Part shown: one piece after another, positions 44,861 through 54,310 of the stretch
Position numbering within the stretch: the stretch's first letter is position 1
How the letters are laid out: the number at the start of each line of letters is the position of its first letter
Origin: Pteria penguin
Taxonomy: Eukaryota; Mollusca; Bivalvia; Pterioida; Pteriidae
Length of the DNA: 64,000 nucleotides
NCBI GenBank assembly: GCA_035048485.1
Contig: CM068585.1
Span: 59,544,618-59,608,617, forward strand
Direction: 5' to 3'
The notes under the pieces: model-generated
Seen by the model: only the letters and a program-made list of their open reading frames with translations
What the model was told of the DNA's origin: nothing
The model's database searches: none
Made by a program: the position numbers and the translations under genes

Positions 44861-44942
44861 AACCAGTATCACATTGGATATTAAATGAACTCTAGACCAT
44901 ATAGTGAAACTTTGTCTTTTTTACAACAACAAGGCCCTACGT
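44859..44942 (+). repeat. Short direct LTR-end piece at the inversion point
   Basis: CTAGAACCAGTATCACATTG to ACAAGGCC matches the last ~85 bp of the left LTR in plus orientation. It is followed at once by the reverse complement of the PBS (CTACGTGGGCTC) and then the inverted LTR, so the junction forms a palindrome. Confidence 0.8.
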
Positions 44943-44952
44943 GGGCTCAAAA

Positions 44953-46072
44953 TGTAACAGTGGCTTTGTTGTGGTAAAAAGACAAAGTTCCACTATATGG
45001 TCTAGAATTCATTTATTATCCAATATGTTACTGGTTCTAAATTCATAATAATTATATTAAAAGCTCTGAAAATACAATAATAACAATCATAAAGAAATGC
45101 AATACAATGATGATAAATTATAAAAAATATAAATAAATACTGAGTTATTTCCCTTTAGATATGAAAACAATACAGTATCATTATTTCAATTACTTGTCAA
45201 ATTATAATGTAAATTGGATCCATAAAATTAGTATTTTATACAAAAATACACAAATAACCAATTAGGTAATTTCACACAGTTTGATCACAAAAATTAATAC
45301 AAACGTCACAGATGCGTTATATAATAAATAAGCATAATTACAAATTAAATTATAATAAATTACCCTGCATGTGAGGTAGAGCTCTAATGTACTAATCTCA
45401 CTGTAGTCTGGACAACTATGGTATGGATCTAATGAACAAAATAACAATACTCCATAGAAAAAGTCCATACTCTATGATCACATTCAAATATATAATTATA
45501 CAATTTGATGATCAAGTAAAAATGAATAACAATATCATTGGGAAAAATTATACAAAAACTTGAAATCAATAGAATACAAAATTATTACAAATTTCATATA
45601 TTATTCAGAAAATACATAATAAAATAATACTTACAATCAGCTCTTTTAAGTTACAAATCTAATAATTATCAAATGTAGGAATTATCAATTCATTAATCCA
45701 TGCATTCACTTTAAATATCTTTCTATCAATGACAAAGAAAAAGAAGAGGGAATATAAAGGCCAATAGACAAAGTTCTTAATTCAAAGTAACCAATAAAGA
45801 TATGTTTTACATGTAAATGACCTAAAGTGACCTTTGTGATGTAATTACACTTCCTGTATATAAAAATAAATAAGAACAAAGGGGTACCTCTGGAAATCCC
45901 CTTCTATAAATAAATATAGATGTTAAATGCATGTACATAGAAAATACATATATCAAAAAAATGACTACATTAATTATAGAAAATTAATGAGTTACAATAC
46001 AATCCATGTAAATATATAATAAATAAAAAATGATAATTTATTACAAACATAGTAATAAATGACTCTACTACA
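44953..46072 (-). repeat. Right LTR, inverted
   Basis: Reverse complement of 38313-39406 along its full length with few differences; outer end CTACTACA then TTTCG. Confidence 0.88.
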
Positions 46073-46079
46073 TTTCGCA

Positions 46080-46700
46080 GTCTTGATTACCCCAATTGCA
46101 GCATTCATTTTGAGGCAGTTCGCCATTGTAGTCTGTTTGACTCCAAAGCTGTTACAAAGTTTGAAAGGGACGATGGTATCAAATGTGAAAGTGCGGGCAT
46201 TCTTTTCCTTGTGTCTGCTTAAAAGTTAAAAGTGTTTTTTTTTTTATCGCCTTGGATTCGCCATGAAGCGCTTTTCTGCAGTTTCGAGCCTAAACGATGA
46301 GAAATCGATTAGAGTTTCTTGCATTCATTGCCAGTGTTCAATTTATTGAAACGGAAAAAAAACCATTGATGTAAATTTGTGCTAATCAGAGTTTATTGAA
46401 GCTATATCATTGTAACAGGAAACGGATTAAAACGTCTTTAAAGAAGTACCCAATGAAAAGACTTTATTCTAAAGTAATGAAATATGTTATTTATTGTTAT
46501 CTGGCCAATAGCAGCCATTGAAAATGCACCAATCAGAATCACTGGGTGTAAATCAAACAAGCAACTCAGTATTAGCAGTGCTTAATTAAGTACATATAGA
46601 AGTGGCTGAACTAGCCTTCCATGTACAAAGCCCTTATAAACATAATTTGGCTAGTAGTGGGGATTACGCTAACGCAGCTCACTGTGCCCTAATCTTTTTA
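46080..46700. other. Spacer, nothing recognised
   Basis: Former single-copy flank of the Gypsy insertion. No supported ORF or repeat. Confidence 0.35.
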
Positions 46701-46790
46701 CGGAATCCTTACTTGTGAGTCATACTGACCCAGCAGTGAGCTATACTGATTTTCTGCTTGTGAGCCATACTGAACCATCTACACCGAGTT
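46700..46790. repeat. Minisatellite, left block (GTGAGCTATACTGA type)
   Basis: CTTGTGAGTCATACTGA, CCAGCAGTGAGCTATACTGA and CTTGTGAGCCATACTGA units. The same array continues at 48178-48556 beyond a PLE-2 insertion. Confidence 0.85.
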
Positions 46791-47850
46791 AGGGAAAATT
46801 CTGATTCCAAAAATAAATACACTGAAACAGCTGTCATTCAGATGTTGAACTTTCTTATCGATAACATTTTTGTGGTGTTTGGAGGAATGGTTTTTCAACA
46901 AATTGTCGGCATTCCAATGGGCACTAACTGTGCTCCGCTTCTGGCTGACATATTCCTTTACTCATACGAAGCTGAATTCATTCAGTCTTTGCTTTTGCAA
47001 GGAAAAAAACAATTGGCTCTTGGCTTCAATTTCACTTACAGATATATATATGACTTGCTTTCAATTAATAATCCTTCATTCGCGGATTACCTTAGCATCA
47101 TCTATCCAAGTGAACTGGAGGTCAAAGAAACCACAGAAAGTAGTAATTCTACTTCGTATTTTGATATTATGTTGTCTTTCGACATTAATGGTCAATTGAA
47201 CACCTCATTCTATGACAAATGTGACAATTTCAATTTCGCTATCACAAACTTTCCTTTCATAAGTAGCAACATTCCATCATCGCCCGCATCCGGCTTATAT
47301 ATATCTCAGTCAATACGTTATTCCAGAGCATGCTCAAATTACAATGACTTTGTTCTGCGGGCTAGGCGACTTTCAGTTAAGCTGCTCAACCAGGATTATA
47401 TATGTGCTAGACTAGCAACGTCACTGAGGAAGTTCTACGGTCGTTACGAGACACTTATTACTCCATATGATTTCTCGTTATTGAGACTTTTAAATGATAT
47501 TCTGGACTGAGACCGATTCCGATCATTTTACACAGATTTGACACCTTCTAAACTAGAAGGTTACCTACTTTGACTTCTCCATATATAAATACATATGGAA
47601 TTTACACGATTTGACTCTTTCTACTAGGTATATGTGACGGGTGTTGCTAGCAAGCAGGAGATGCTCACTCTCCACGAGCACCTTATCTCGCTCCATCACA
47701 GGGGTTCACATATGCTCTTCAAGTAGACATATTTTGTTATTTTCCACTTGTTTTTCATTTTCACTGATTTTGTATGTCCTCTGGTTTCATGATTTTTAGA
47801 CTTATGGTTTGGATTTATTCATCATCTTTACATTCTTCTAACAACATATT
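46790..47850 (+). pseudogene. PLE-2 Penelope-like reverse transcriptase, best-preserved copy
   Basis: ORF 46842-47510 (222 codons): LNFLIDNIFVVFGGMVFQQI, motif B' GIPMGTNCAPLLADIFLYSY, motif C as YRYIYDLLSINNP (YIDD changed to YIYD), then SSPASGLYISQSIRYSRACS, RRLSVKLLNQ, ATSLRKFYGRYETL. Upstream (46793-46840) the end of the fingers insertion is visible in frame (ENSDSKNKYTETAVIQ). The 3' UTR runs to about 47850. 5'-truncated, so it lacks endonuclease and fingers, and its catalytic Asp is lost. It is inserted in a minisatellite. Confidence 0.85.
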
Positions 47851-47879
47851 ATTGTATAAAACGTTTCGTGTGTAATAAA

Positions 47880-48170
47880 ATTTTTATGACCTCTATTCTT
47901 GAGAAACCTGTTGATCCTTGTTCTCTATATAGAGGATTATCTATAAATCTATAAATGTGTTTCCTTTGATTGTGCTGCTTTTGCGGTGAGTAGGAAGGTG
48001 GGCGCCCGTAATCTGGTTAACCACACCAATTGAGTGACGTTTGTTACTTCAATTGACGGTCCTAATTCGGTATCGTAACCGCAGCACAATGGAATATTTT
48101 TGTAATGTCGTTTTTCCGTGAATATTCTACTATTATGTTTTGTATGTCCTTGTTGACTTGGTACAAAACG
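47880..48170 (+). repeat. PLE 3'-tail attached to PLE-2
   Basis: CTTGAGAAACCTGTTGATCC, GGTGAGTAGGAAGGTGGGCG, CTGGTTAACCACACCAATTG and CCTAATTCGGTATCGTAACC. It shows that PLE-2 shares the tail motif found on PLE-1. Confidence 0.75.
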
Positions 48171-48177
48171 ACTTACT

Positions 48178-48556
48178 GCTGGCTCACTATAGCTCACCTT
48201 TGGGCCAGCAGTGAACTATACTGAGGCAGCAGTGAGCGGTATTGAGCTTCTACTTGTGAGCTATACTAAGTAACCAGTTAGCTGTACTATTTGTAAGTCA
48301 TACTGAGTCAGCAGTTAGCTAAACTGATCTCTTACTTGTAAACCATACAGAATCAGCAGTGAGCTACACTGAGTTCCTACTTATGTGTCATACTGAGTCA
48401 GCAGTGAGCAGTACTGAGCCAGCAGTTAGCTATAATGAGTTCCTACTTGTGAGTCATACTGAGTCAGCAGTGAATAGTACAGAGCCAGCAGTGAGCTATA
48501 CTGAGTTCCTACTTGTAAGCCATACTTGGTCAGCAGTGACCTCTACTAAATCCACA
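48178..48556. repeat. Minisatellite, right block
   Basis: ~12 units of CAGCAGTGAGCTATACTGAG alternating with TTCCTACTTGTGAGTCATAC. A higher-order unit of ~60 bp is visible. A 75-codon ORF (SYTEFLLVSHTESAV repeats) is a by-product. Confidence 0.9.
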
Positions 48557-48559
48557 GCA

Positions 48560-48690
48560 TATCCACATTACATCACTTTGCTCTGAGGGCTAGGTGACTT
48601 TCAGATAAGCTTCTGAACCAGGGTTATATATGTGCTAGACTAACAACGTCACCGAGGAAGTTCCATGGTCGTTATGCAGTCACCAACAAA
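48560..48690 (+). pseudogene. Short PLE-2 RT fragment
   Basis: Matches 47355-47460 (GAGGGCTAGGTGACTTTCAG, GGTTATATATGTGCTAGACT, GAGGAAGTTCCATGGTCGTT), i.e. the thumb region only. Confidence 0.75.
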
Positions 48691-48749
48691 CAACAATATC
48701 TTCCTGTTTATGCATTAACTTTAAATATATTTATTAACCTGTGGGTTCT

Positions 48750-48965
48750 AGATTGAACTTAACTTTATTTCTGACAAATATATACGTTCGCTTTTTGAAA
48801 GACCAAACTAAAAATTATCCTTCAGGATAGATTTTACCAAATGCCGAAATAAAATTGAAGAAAAAAAGTGTAAAAGTACATGCCTTGAATGACTGGAACA
48901 GATTAATCCTGAAAAATAATCGATATTCTAAATGATTATTTTACCCTTAATCCCTGTTTGTTCAA
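48750..48965 (+). pseudogene. PLE-1 internal fragment, upstream tandem piece
   Basis: Corresponds to about 50285-50510 of the full element: TAACTTTATTTCTGACAAA (LN.ISDK), AGGATAGATTTTACCAAATG (RIDF.KC), then CATGCCTTGAATGACTGG (HALNDW), with an internal deletion. Same orientation as the full copy that follows. Confidence 0.65.
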
Positions 48966-49045
48966 ACAGCCACTTAAACTAACAGTCCAGGCAATAAAAA
49001 AGAAAATGACTAATATATAATAAAGTTATAATCACACCACTTAGA

Positions 49046-52000
49046 TTGCCCTCTGTGTCCACTCTTCATATACCTGGTATTTCTTGTAGAAAATTATTCG
49101 GCACCACTAAAGTTCTTATTTCTCCACTTAAAAGTAGTTTCCCTATTAAACGTTCGATCTCATTTTCAAAAACATTCACACCTATAAATTCTTACAGAGC
49201 TGTCAATTCTATACGCAGAGTGCAACGCCAAGAAATGTCTTACTTGCCATCATTTAAACTGCAAGTCTAATATTGAATCCACTGTTAATGGAAATATATT
49301 TAACACCAAATTAGACAAAGACATAGATTGAAATACTGCCAATGTTATATATGTCATCACTTGAGAAGCTAGAGGATGTGGGGCTCAATATGTCGGGGAA
49401 ACTTCTCAAACTTTGAAACAACGTTTTCGGAATCATTCCTATATAATTCGTAATAATTCACGTCGTAAATACCAGAATTTTCTTTATAACCACTTTAATA
49501 AATACCATCATAATATTAACAATGTGAAAATAACTCCAGTAGAAAATATCTCTAAATTACCCGGTGATACGAAATCGGATGTTAAAAAACGACTTTTGGA
49601 AACCGAGCTCTACTGGATTAAACAACTACAAACCCCATACCCTCTTGGTCTCAACGACCAAATATATCGACAAGGTAATATTTCTTCTCGTCAGAATAAG
49701 ATCAATATTTTTACATTAAGACATAAAACTATTAGAAAACGTAGGTCACATGGTCGTCGTCGTAATCGTAACATCAGAAAACGTAATCGTTTAAATAGGT
49801 CATTAAACGATCTTCTATTTATCGCAAAAAATAATGGCCGTCATGAACTTTTGTATGCACTATCCTCTATTCCGGTAAATAAATTGAAACCTATCCTGGA
49901 CGAAGCTGATCTGCGTAGTTTACGCAATTCTGATTGATATAAACTCAATTTGATTATTTTATTTTCATATAATAAACTCTTTCCTCGTATTCCGTCTCTT
50001 CCACCCAAGCAGCAATTTCTCAAAATTAAATTTATTAATAAAGGCTTCGATCTACTTAACATTTCTAATATTTTCCGTGATCATAGAGTCACATCTAAAA
50101 TCCCCCAATATTTTGAGAATTTAAAACCTCCACTTATTTTTTACCAATACAAAAAACCTATTAGAAATCTTATTTTAAATTATAATAAAGTTACATCTAA
50201 CCCTGATGTTTCAGACTCTATTCCTTCGTCGTGTTCTTGTGAAAATTCTAAATATGTTTATAAACCGGCAGGTCATGTTATTACTGGTGACCTAAACTGT
50301 ATTTCGGACAAGAAATTGCGCACCCTTTTTGGAAAAGGACCTAAATATAGGTTACCGTCCAGGATAGATTTCAATAAATGCCGTGACGTTATAGAAGATG
50401 CTTTAACTACATATTGTAAACGTTGGTGTAAAAAGAACAGGTAAAGGTTCATGCTCTTAATGATTGGAAATTCGAGATTTTAAGAATTGTCGATATCCGT
50501 GTTAAGAACTTTACGGAAAATTCGCATTTATTTCAACAGCCTAATACATTGACGACAAATTCTATTAAAAAGAAGATAGCTGACTTACATGCTAAATATG
50601 TCTTTGTTCCCGCTGATAAAGCAGGTAATAACATAATGGTTGTTTGAAAACTATATTATATTGAAGTACTTAAAAACGAATTAAACTCCACTCATACATA
50701 TGTGGAAAGCCCTACCTCAAAAGAGAGCACCTTGCACGATCACCTCATGACCATGTCCGACTTCAAAATTAAAACTGATAAATCTGATCTCCCAACCATG
50801 TATTGGCTCCCAAAACTACATAAAAGTCCATATAAATCACGTTTCATATCTAATTCTAGCCACTGCTCTACTACGGTACTATCGAAACATATTACGTCTG
50901 CTCTTACTGCTATAAAAGATCATATTATCAAATATTGTGATGTCGCATTTCATAATAGTAACATCAATTACTTTTGGTCGATTAAAAATTCTCATGAAGT
51001 TATAGACAAACTTCTTTCGCTAAATTTCAAAGCGACTCAAATTTCTACATTTGATTTTTCTACACTTTATACATCTCTGCCTCATGATTTGATTAAAAGC
51101 AAGTTGCTGTCTCTTATACAATGGTGTTTTCACAGAGAATCTAAAACGTACATATGTACCTCCAATAACTCTGGATTCTTTTCCAACAAACAATATACTT
51201 CAAATAAATACTGGACTTGCAAGGAATTATGTAAAGCACTAGATTTTCTCATGAATAATATTTTTGTGCAATTTGATGGCAAGATATATCAACAAATAGT
51301 TGGGATTCCTATGGGTACTAACTGCGCGCCTCTGATAGCAGATTTATTTCTTTATTGTTATGAGAGGGATTTTATGGTTTCTATTCAAAAATCTAAACGT
51401 TTTGACCTCATTGACAAATTTAATAATACTTGCAGATATCTGGATGACATTTTGGTTATCGACAACCCTGAATTCGAACAATTTATATCAGAAATATATC
51501 CACCAGAGCTCACATTGAATAAAGCTAATACTTGAGATAAATCTACACCTTTCTTAGATTTAAACATCAAAATTATCAACAAACTAATATATACTAATAT
51601 TTATGATAAACGTGAGGATTTTGGATTTCCTATTGTAAATTTCCCTTACTTGGATGGCGATGTCCCTCGACTCCCATCATATGGTATCTATATATCTCAA
51701 TTAGTTCGATTTGTCAGAGGCTGCACCGATGTTTTGGACTTTCATAAACGAAATTTACAAATTACTACTAAACTTTTAACTCAGGGTTACAGATATCACA
51801 AGCTAAGAAAAACATTCGGCAAATTCTTCAGATCTTATTCAGAACTTCTATCTAAATTTGGAAATATTTCTTTTCAACAGTATGTATCCAATGGAATTTC
51901 CCATCCTAATTTTTACGGTGATCTCGTATATAAACTAAGGAAAGAAAAAGGCTCCGATAACGTTATTTTATCATGTAATAAAATAGTCAAACGTCTCCTA

Positions 52001-52126
52001 AATAGACAATATGATATTGAGATCATCAAAAAGACTATAGGTCTTGTATTTGGCCCCTCTACAGCCTTATGCAGACTTTTACTTGAACGTTGCACGCTGA
52101 CTAACAGGGCGGTGGGGACTATATGA
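49046..52126 (+). CDS. Naiad-type EN-RT polyprotein with five in-frame UGA (putative selenocysteine)
   Basis: Endonuclease and reverse transcriptase of PLE-1. From 49221 the frame reads CNAKKCLTCHHLNC, then UGA (49329-49331), NTANVIYVIT, UGA (49362-49364), EARGCGAQYVGETSQTLKQR, and the EN ends ELYWIKQLQTPYPLGLND. UGA three is at 49935-49937. The linker CxC is near 50230, then AGHVITGDLNCI. A 1-nt slip at 50440/50441 moves the frame; UGA four (50645-50647) follows GNNIMVV. RT: MYWLPKLHKSPYKSRFIS, motif A FDFSTLYTSL, B' GIPMGTNCAPLIADLF, catalytic YLDD at ~51437-51448. UGA five is at 51533-51535; end UGA 52124-52126. No UAA or UAG interrupts 49221-52126 if UGA is read and the slip is corrected. 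The start is unclear; upstream segment 49046-49220 is in another frame. Confidence 0.85.
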
Positions 52127-52179
52127 CGGGCCTTGTCTAAACCTCTTTCAGAGGAGACATGGTCCTGAACCTCGTCCCC
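52114..52179 (+). promoter_or_regulatory. SECIS element (form 2), selenocysteine insertion signal
   Basis: Helix I GGGGAC (52114-52119) pairs with GTCCCC (52174-52179). The internal loop is followed by the quartet ATGA (52123-52126) and TGAA (52166-52169). Helix II GGGCCTTGTCT (52128-52138) pairs with AGACATGGTCC (52155-52165): one U-U mismatch and one G-U pair. The apical loop starts AAA (52139-52141), 12 nt after ATGA, and holds a mini-hairpin CCTCT-TTC-AGAGG. These are the exact features and spacing of eukaryotic SECIS elements, which bind SBP2 and direct UGA recoding. The ORF's final UGA lies inside the ATGA quartet. Confidence 0.88.
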
Positions 52180-52329
52180 TCTGACTGTTAGTCGGGACTC
52201 CTACAGATCTAGGGTCTTAGCTCGCTTTCAGACTGGCAGAGCACGGTTTATCATGTTGATGTCGCATATATTTTTATACCATTATGTTTTTTACAATACC
52301 TTACGTGTTTATATTTTTATGACCTCTCA

Positions 52330-52645
52330 ATATGCGATACCTGTTGACCCTTGTTCTTTACATGGAGGATTATTTATAGATTTTTAAATGTACGTCTTTT
52401 GATTGTTCTGCTGTTACGGTGAGTGGGAAGGTGGGCCCGTAAACCGGTTAACCACACCATTTGTTTGGCTTTTGTCAAATTAAATGACCGTCCTAAGTCG
52501 GTATCGTAATTGCACTACAATCAAATATTTTTGTAATGTGTTAAATGTTCTATTATATTATTTATATTAATGTATTGTATAGCTCCATGGTGACTTCTGC
52601 CACATAACTGAGCCGGTAACTCCTCTTTTTTCTTTAATATATAAA
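52330..52645 (+). repeat. PLE-1 3' tail with GGTTAACC palindrome
   Basis: ACCTGTTGACCCTTGTTC, GTGAGTGGGAAGGTGGGCCC, GTAAACCGGTTAACCACACC, CCTAAGTCGGTATCGTAATT and the end CATAACTGAGCCGGTAACTC. This is the reference copy of the tail motif found about 13 times in the window. Confidence 0.8.
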
Positions 52646-53990
52646 ATTCGTAAATCTTTATACCTGCTCACTAAACAGCTTATAAAATTATCATTGTTTG
52701 AAAACTGTACTATACTGGAGTTCTGAAAACTGAATTGAACTCTACCAGTACGTATATTGAAATCCCGTTTTTGAAGGACAAGATCCTACCTGACTAACCA
52801 TGTATTAGTTTTCTAAATTACACAAACGTCCATATAAATCACGTTCCTATCAAATTCTAGTCCTTATTCTACTACTGTGCTATCGAAACATATTACTTCC
52901 GCACTTACCATAGTTATCAAATATTGCTATGCCCTTTTAACAACAGTAACGTCAATTATATTATGTAATGCCATCGCATTTATAATGGATAATATTTATG
53001 TGCAGTTTAATGGCAAGATTTATCAACACATAATTGGGATTCCCATGGGCACTAACTGCGCTCCCCTTATAGCAGATTTTATTTTTGTCATGAGAGGGAC
53101 TCCATGCATTCTATCCAAACCTCGAAACGTTTCTACCTATGAATCAAGTTCATTTACACCTCTAGATATTGTTGATTATATTTTAGTAATCGATTGACAA
53201 TACCTCTGATAAGGAAATATCTTTCTTGGACATACATATTAAAATATTTAACAACAAAAGAAAAAAGAGGAGTTACATACATACATCAGCCATACAACAT
53301 ATACAACAACCATACAAATATATATATGAAAAATGTGACGACTTTGGATTTCCTATTATAAATTTCCTTTATTTATACTGTGATGTCCGTAGTTTCCCAT
53401 CATATGGTATTTATATTACTCAGCTGGTTTGGTTTGCTAGAGTCTGCACTAACCTTTTAGATTTTCACAACCCCCCCCCCCCCCAAAAAAAATCTCAAAT
53501 CATTTTCAAACTTCTGACTCAGGGTCTTACATGTCATAAACTTCGAAAAACATTTGGTGAATTTTACTGATCTTCTTGAGACATCGTATCTAAATTAGGG
53601 AATGTAATTTCTTAACATATGTGTCTGACGGAGTTTCTCAACCCATGCCGGACAAAGCACAGTTTACTCATGTTGATGTCTTCTTATATATTTTTGATAC
53701 TAGCATATTAATCCAGAAAAGTTTTGTGTGAAAACAATGCATGACCTTTCGTCTTGAGAAACCTGTTAATTCTTGTTCTCTACATGGAGGTTTATTTGTA
53801 AATTTTTAAACGTGTGTCCTTTGAGCTTTTGTGGTGAGTAGGAAGGTGGGCGTCTATACACCGGTTAAACACACCGGGTTTATTGTGAGGTTTATTACAT
53901 TATTAAATGAAATTAACCGCCCGAAGTGTGTATCGCAACCGCAGTTCAATCGAATATTTTGTCATATTTTCTTCCTTTTCCTTTTCCCGG
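52646..53990 (+). pseudogene. PLE-1-related second copy, tandem to the first, decayed
   Basis: Joins the end of the preceding element. Contains ..IIIV, UGA (52699-52701), KLYYTGVLKTELN, aligned with UGA four of the full copy. Then come FKDK..LTMY-like remains, IYVQFNGKIYQHIIGIPMGT (motif B'), a lost YLDD, NTSDKEISFLDIHIKIFNNK with Ser in place of UGA five, a ~60-bp insertion at 53260-53320, CDDFGFPIINFLYLY and SYGIYITQLVWFAR. There is a C-run at 53467-53486, then a 3' tail at 53735-53970. No intact SECIS seen. Inactive. Confidence 0.75.
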
Positions 53991-54129
53991 ACTATAAACA
54001 TGTTTTATGTGCATGTTATCGGTGATTTGTGTCATACAGTCTGCTCGGATGTCTTCTGTCTTCTAATTAATCTCATGTTAAATCTTAACACCAGATTCAC
54101 TTGAAAATAATATTACTTTAATGTAAAAA

Positions 54130-54310
54130 ACGAAGAAGCACCGAAGGGTAAACCATATCTCATAGTTCATGGAATAAAGGGGCCAATATCGTGTTTATTT
54201 TCATATTCAGACAAATGCCAACCCCAATAAAATCGAGGTGAGACCAAGTGCCCGTGAGGAGTAAGCGTCCCTTGGCTGCATACAACATCCGTCGCAAAAG
54301 TCCTGAAACA
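54130..54310 (-). repeat. R3 repeat (minus)
   Basis: AAGCACCGAAGGGTAAACCA (minus: GGTTTACCCTTCGGTGCTT), ATTTTCATATTCAGACAAAT and GAGGAGTAAGCGTCCC blocks. Confidence 0.65.

Larger units (their letters stand above)
38308..46077 (+). mobile_element. Gypsy/Ty3 LTR retrotransposon with INVERTED terminal LTRs and 5-bp TSD
   Basis: Left LTR 38313-39406 (plus) and right LTR 44953-46072 (minus) are inverted copies of one another, yet the unit is bounded by the identical 5-bp target duplication TTTCG (38308-38312 and 46073-46077). Inside, in order: primer-binding site, ~1-kb leader, gag, -1 frameshift site, protease, RT, RNase H, integrase. Pol is cut within integrase (44858), followed by a short plus-strand LTR piece, then the inverted PBS and LTR. 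Both outer ends are therefore the same U3 end (TGTAGTAG). Several nonsense and frame changes in pol make it inactive. Confidence 0.9.
49000..52645 (+). mobile_element. PLE-1: Naiad-type Penelope-like retroelement (GIY-YIG - CxC - RT), near full length
   Basis: Domain order is permuted relative to classical Penelope: the GIY-YIG endonuclease comes first, then a linker with CxC (SSCSCEN near 50230), then reverse transcriptase. That order plus CxC defines the published Naiad group. One ORF with UGA codons is followed directly by a SECIS and a ~460-nt 3' tail ending near GGTAACTCCTCTTTTTTC at 52637. A truncated relative precedes it (48750) and another follows without a gap (52646), the head-to-tail tandem arrangement common for PLEs. 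Truncated minus-strand copies at 20, 35 and 61 kb share its 3' end. Confidence 0.9.

Noticed and set aside
47630..47700. SECIS in the PLE-2 3' UTR (GTGACGGGTG..CACCTGATC)
   Set aside because: GTGA and TGAT are present but helix II does not pair beyond four bases and the AA spacing is wrong; PLE-2 also uses Cys in its endonuclease.
48359..48586. Repeat protein SYTEFLLVSHTESAV
   Set aside because: Translation of a minisatellite; other frames are equally repetitive and no gene context exists.
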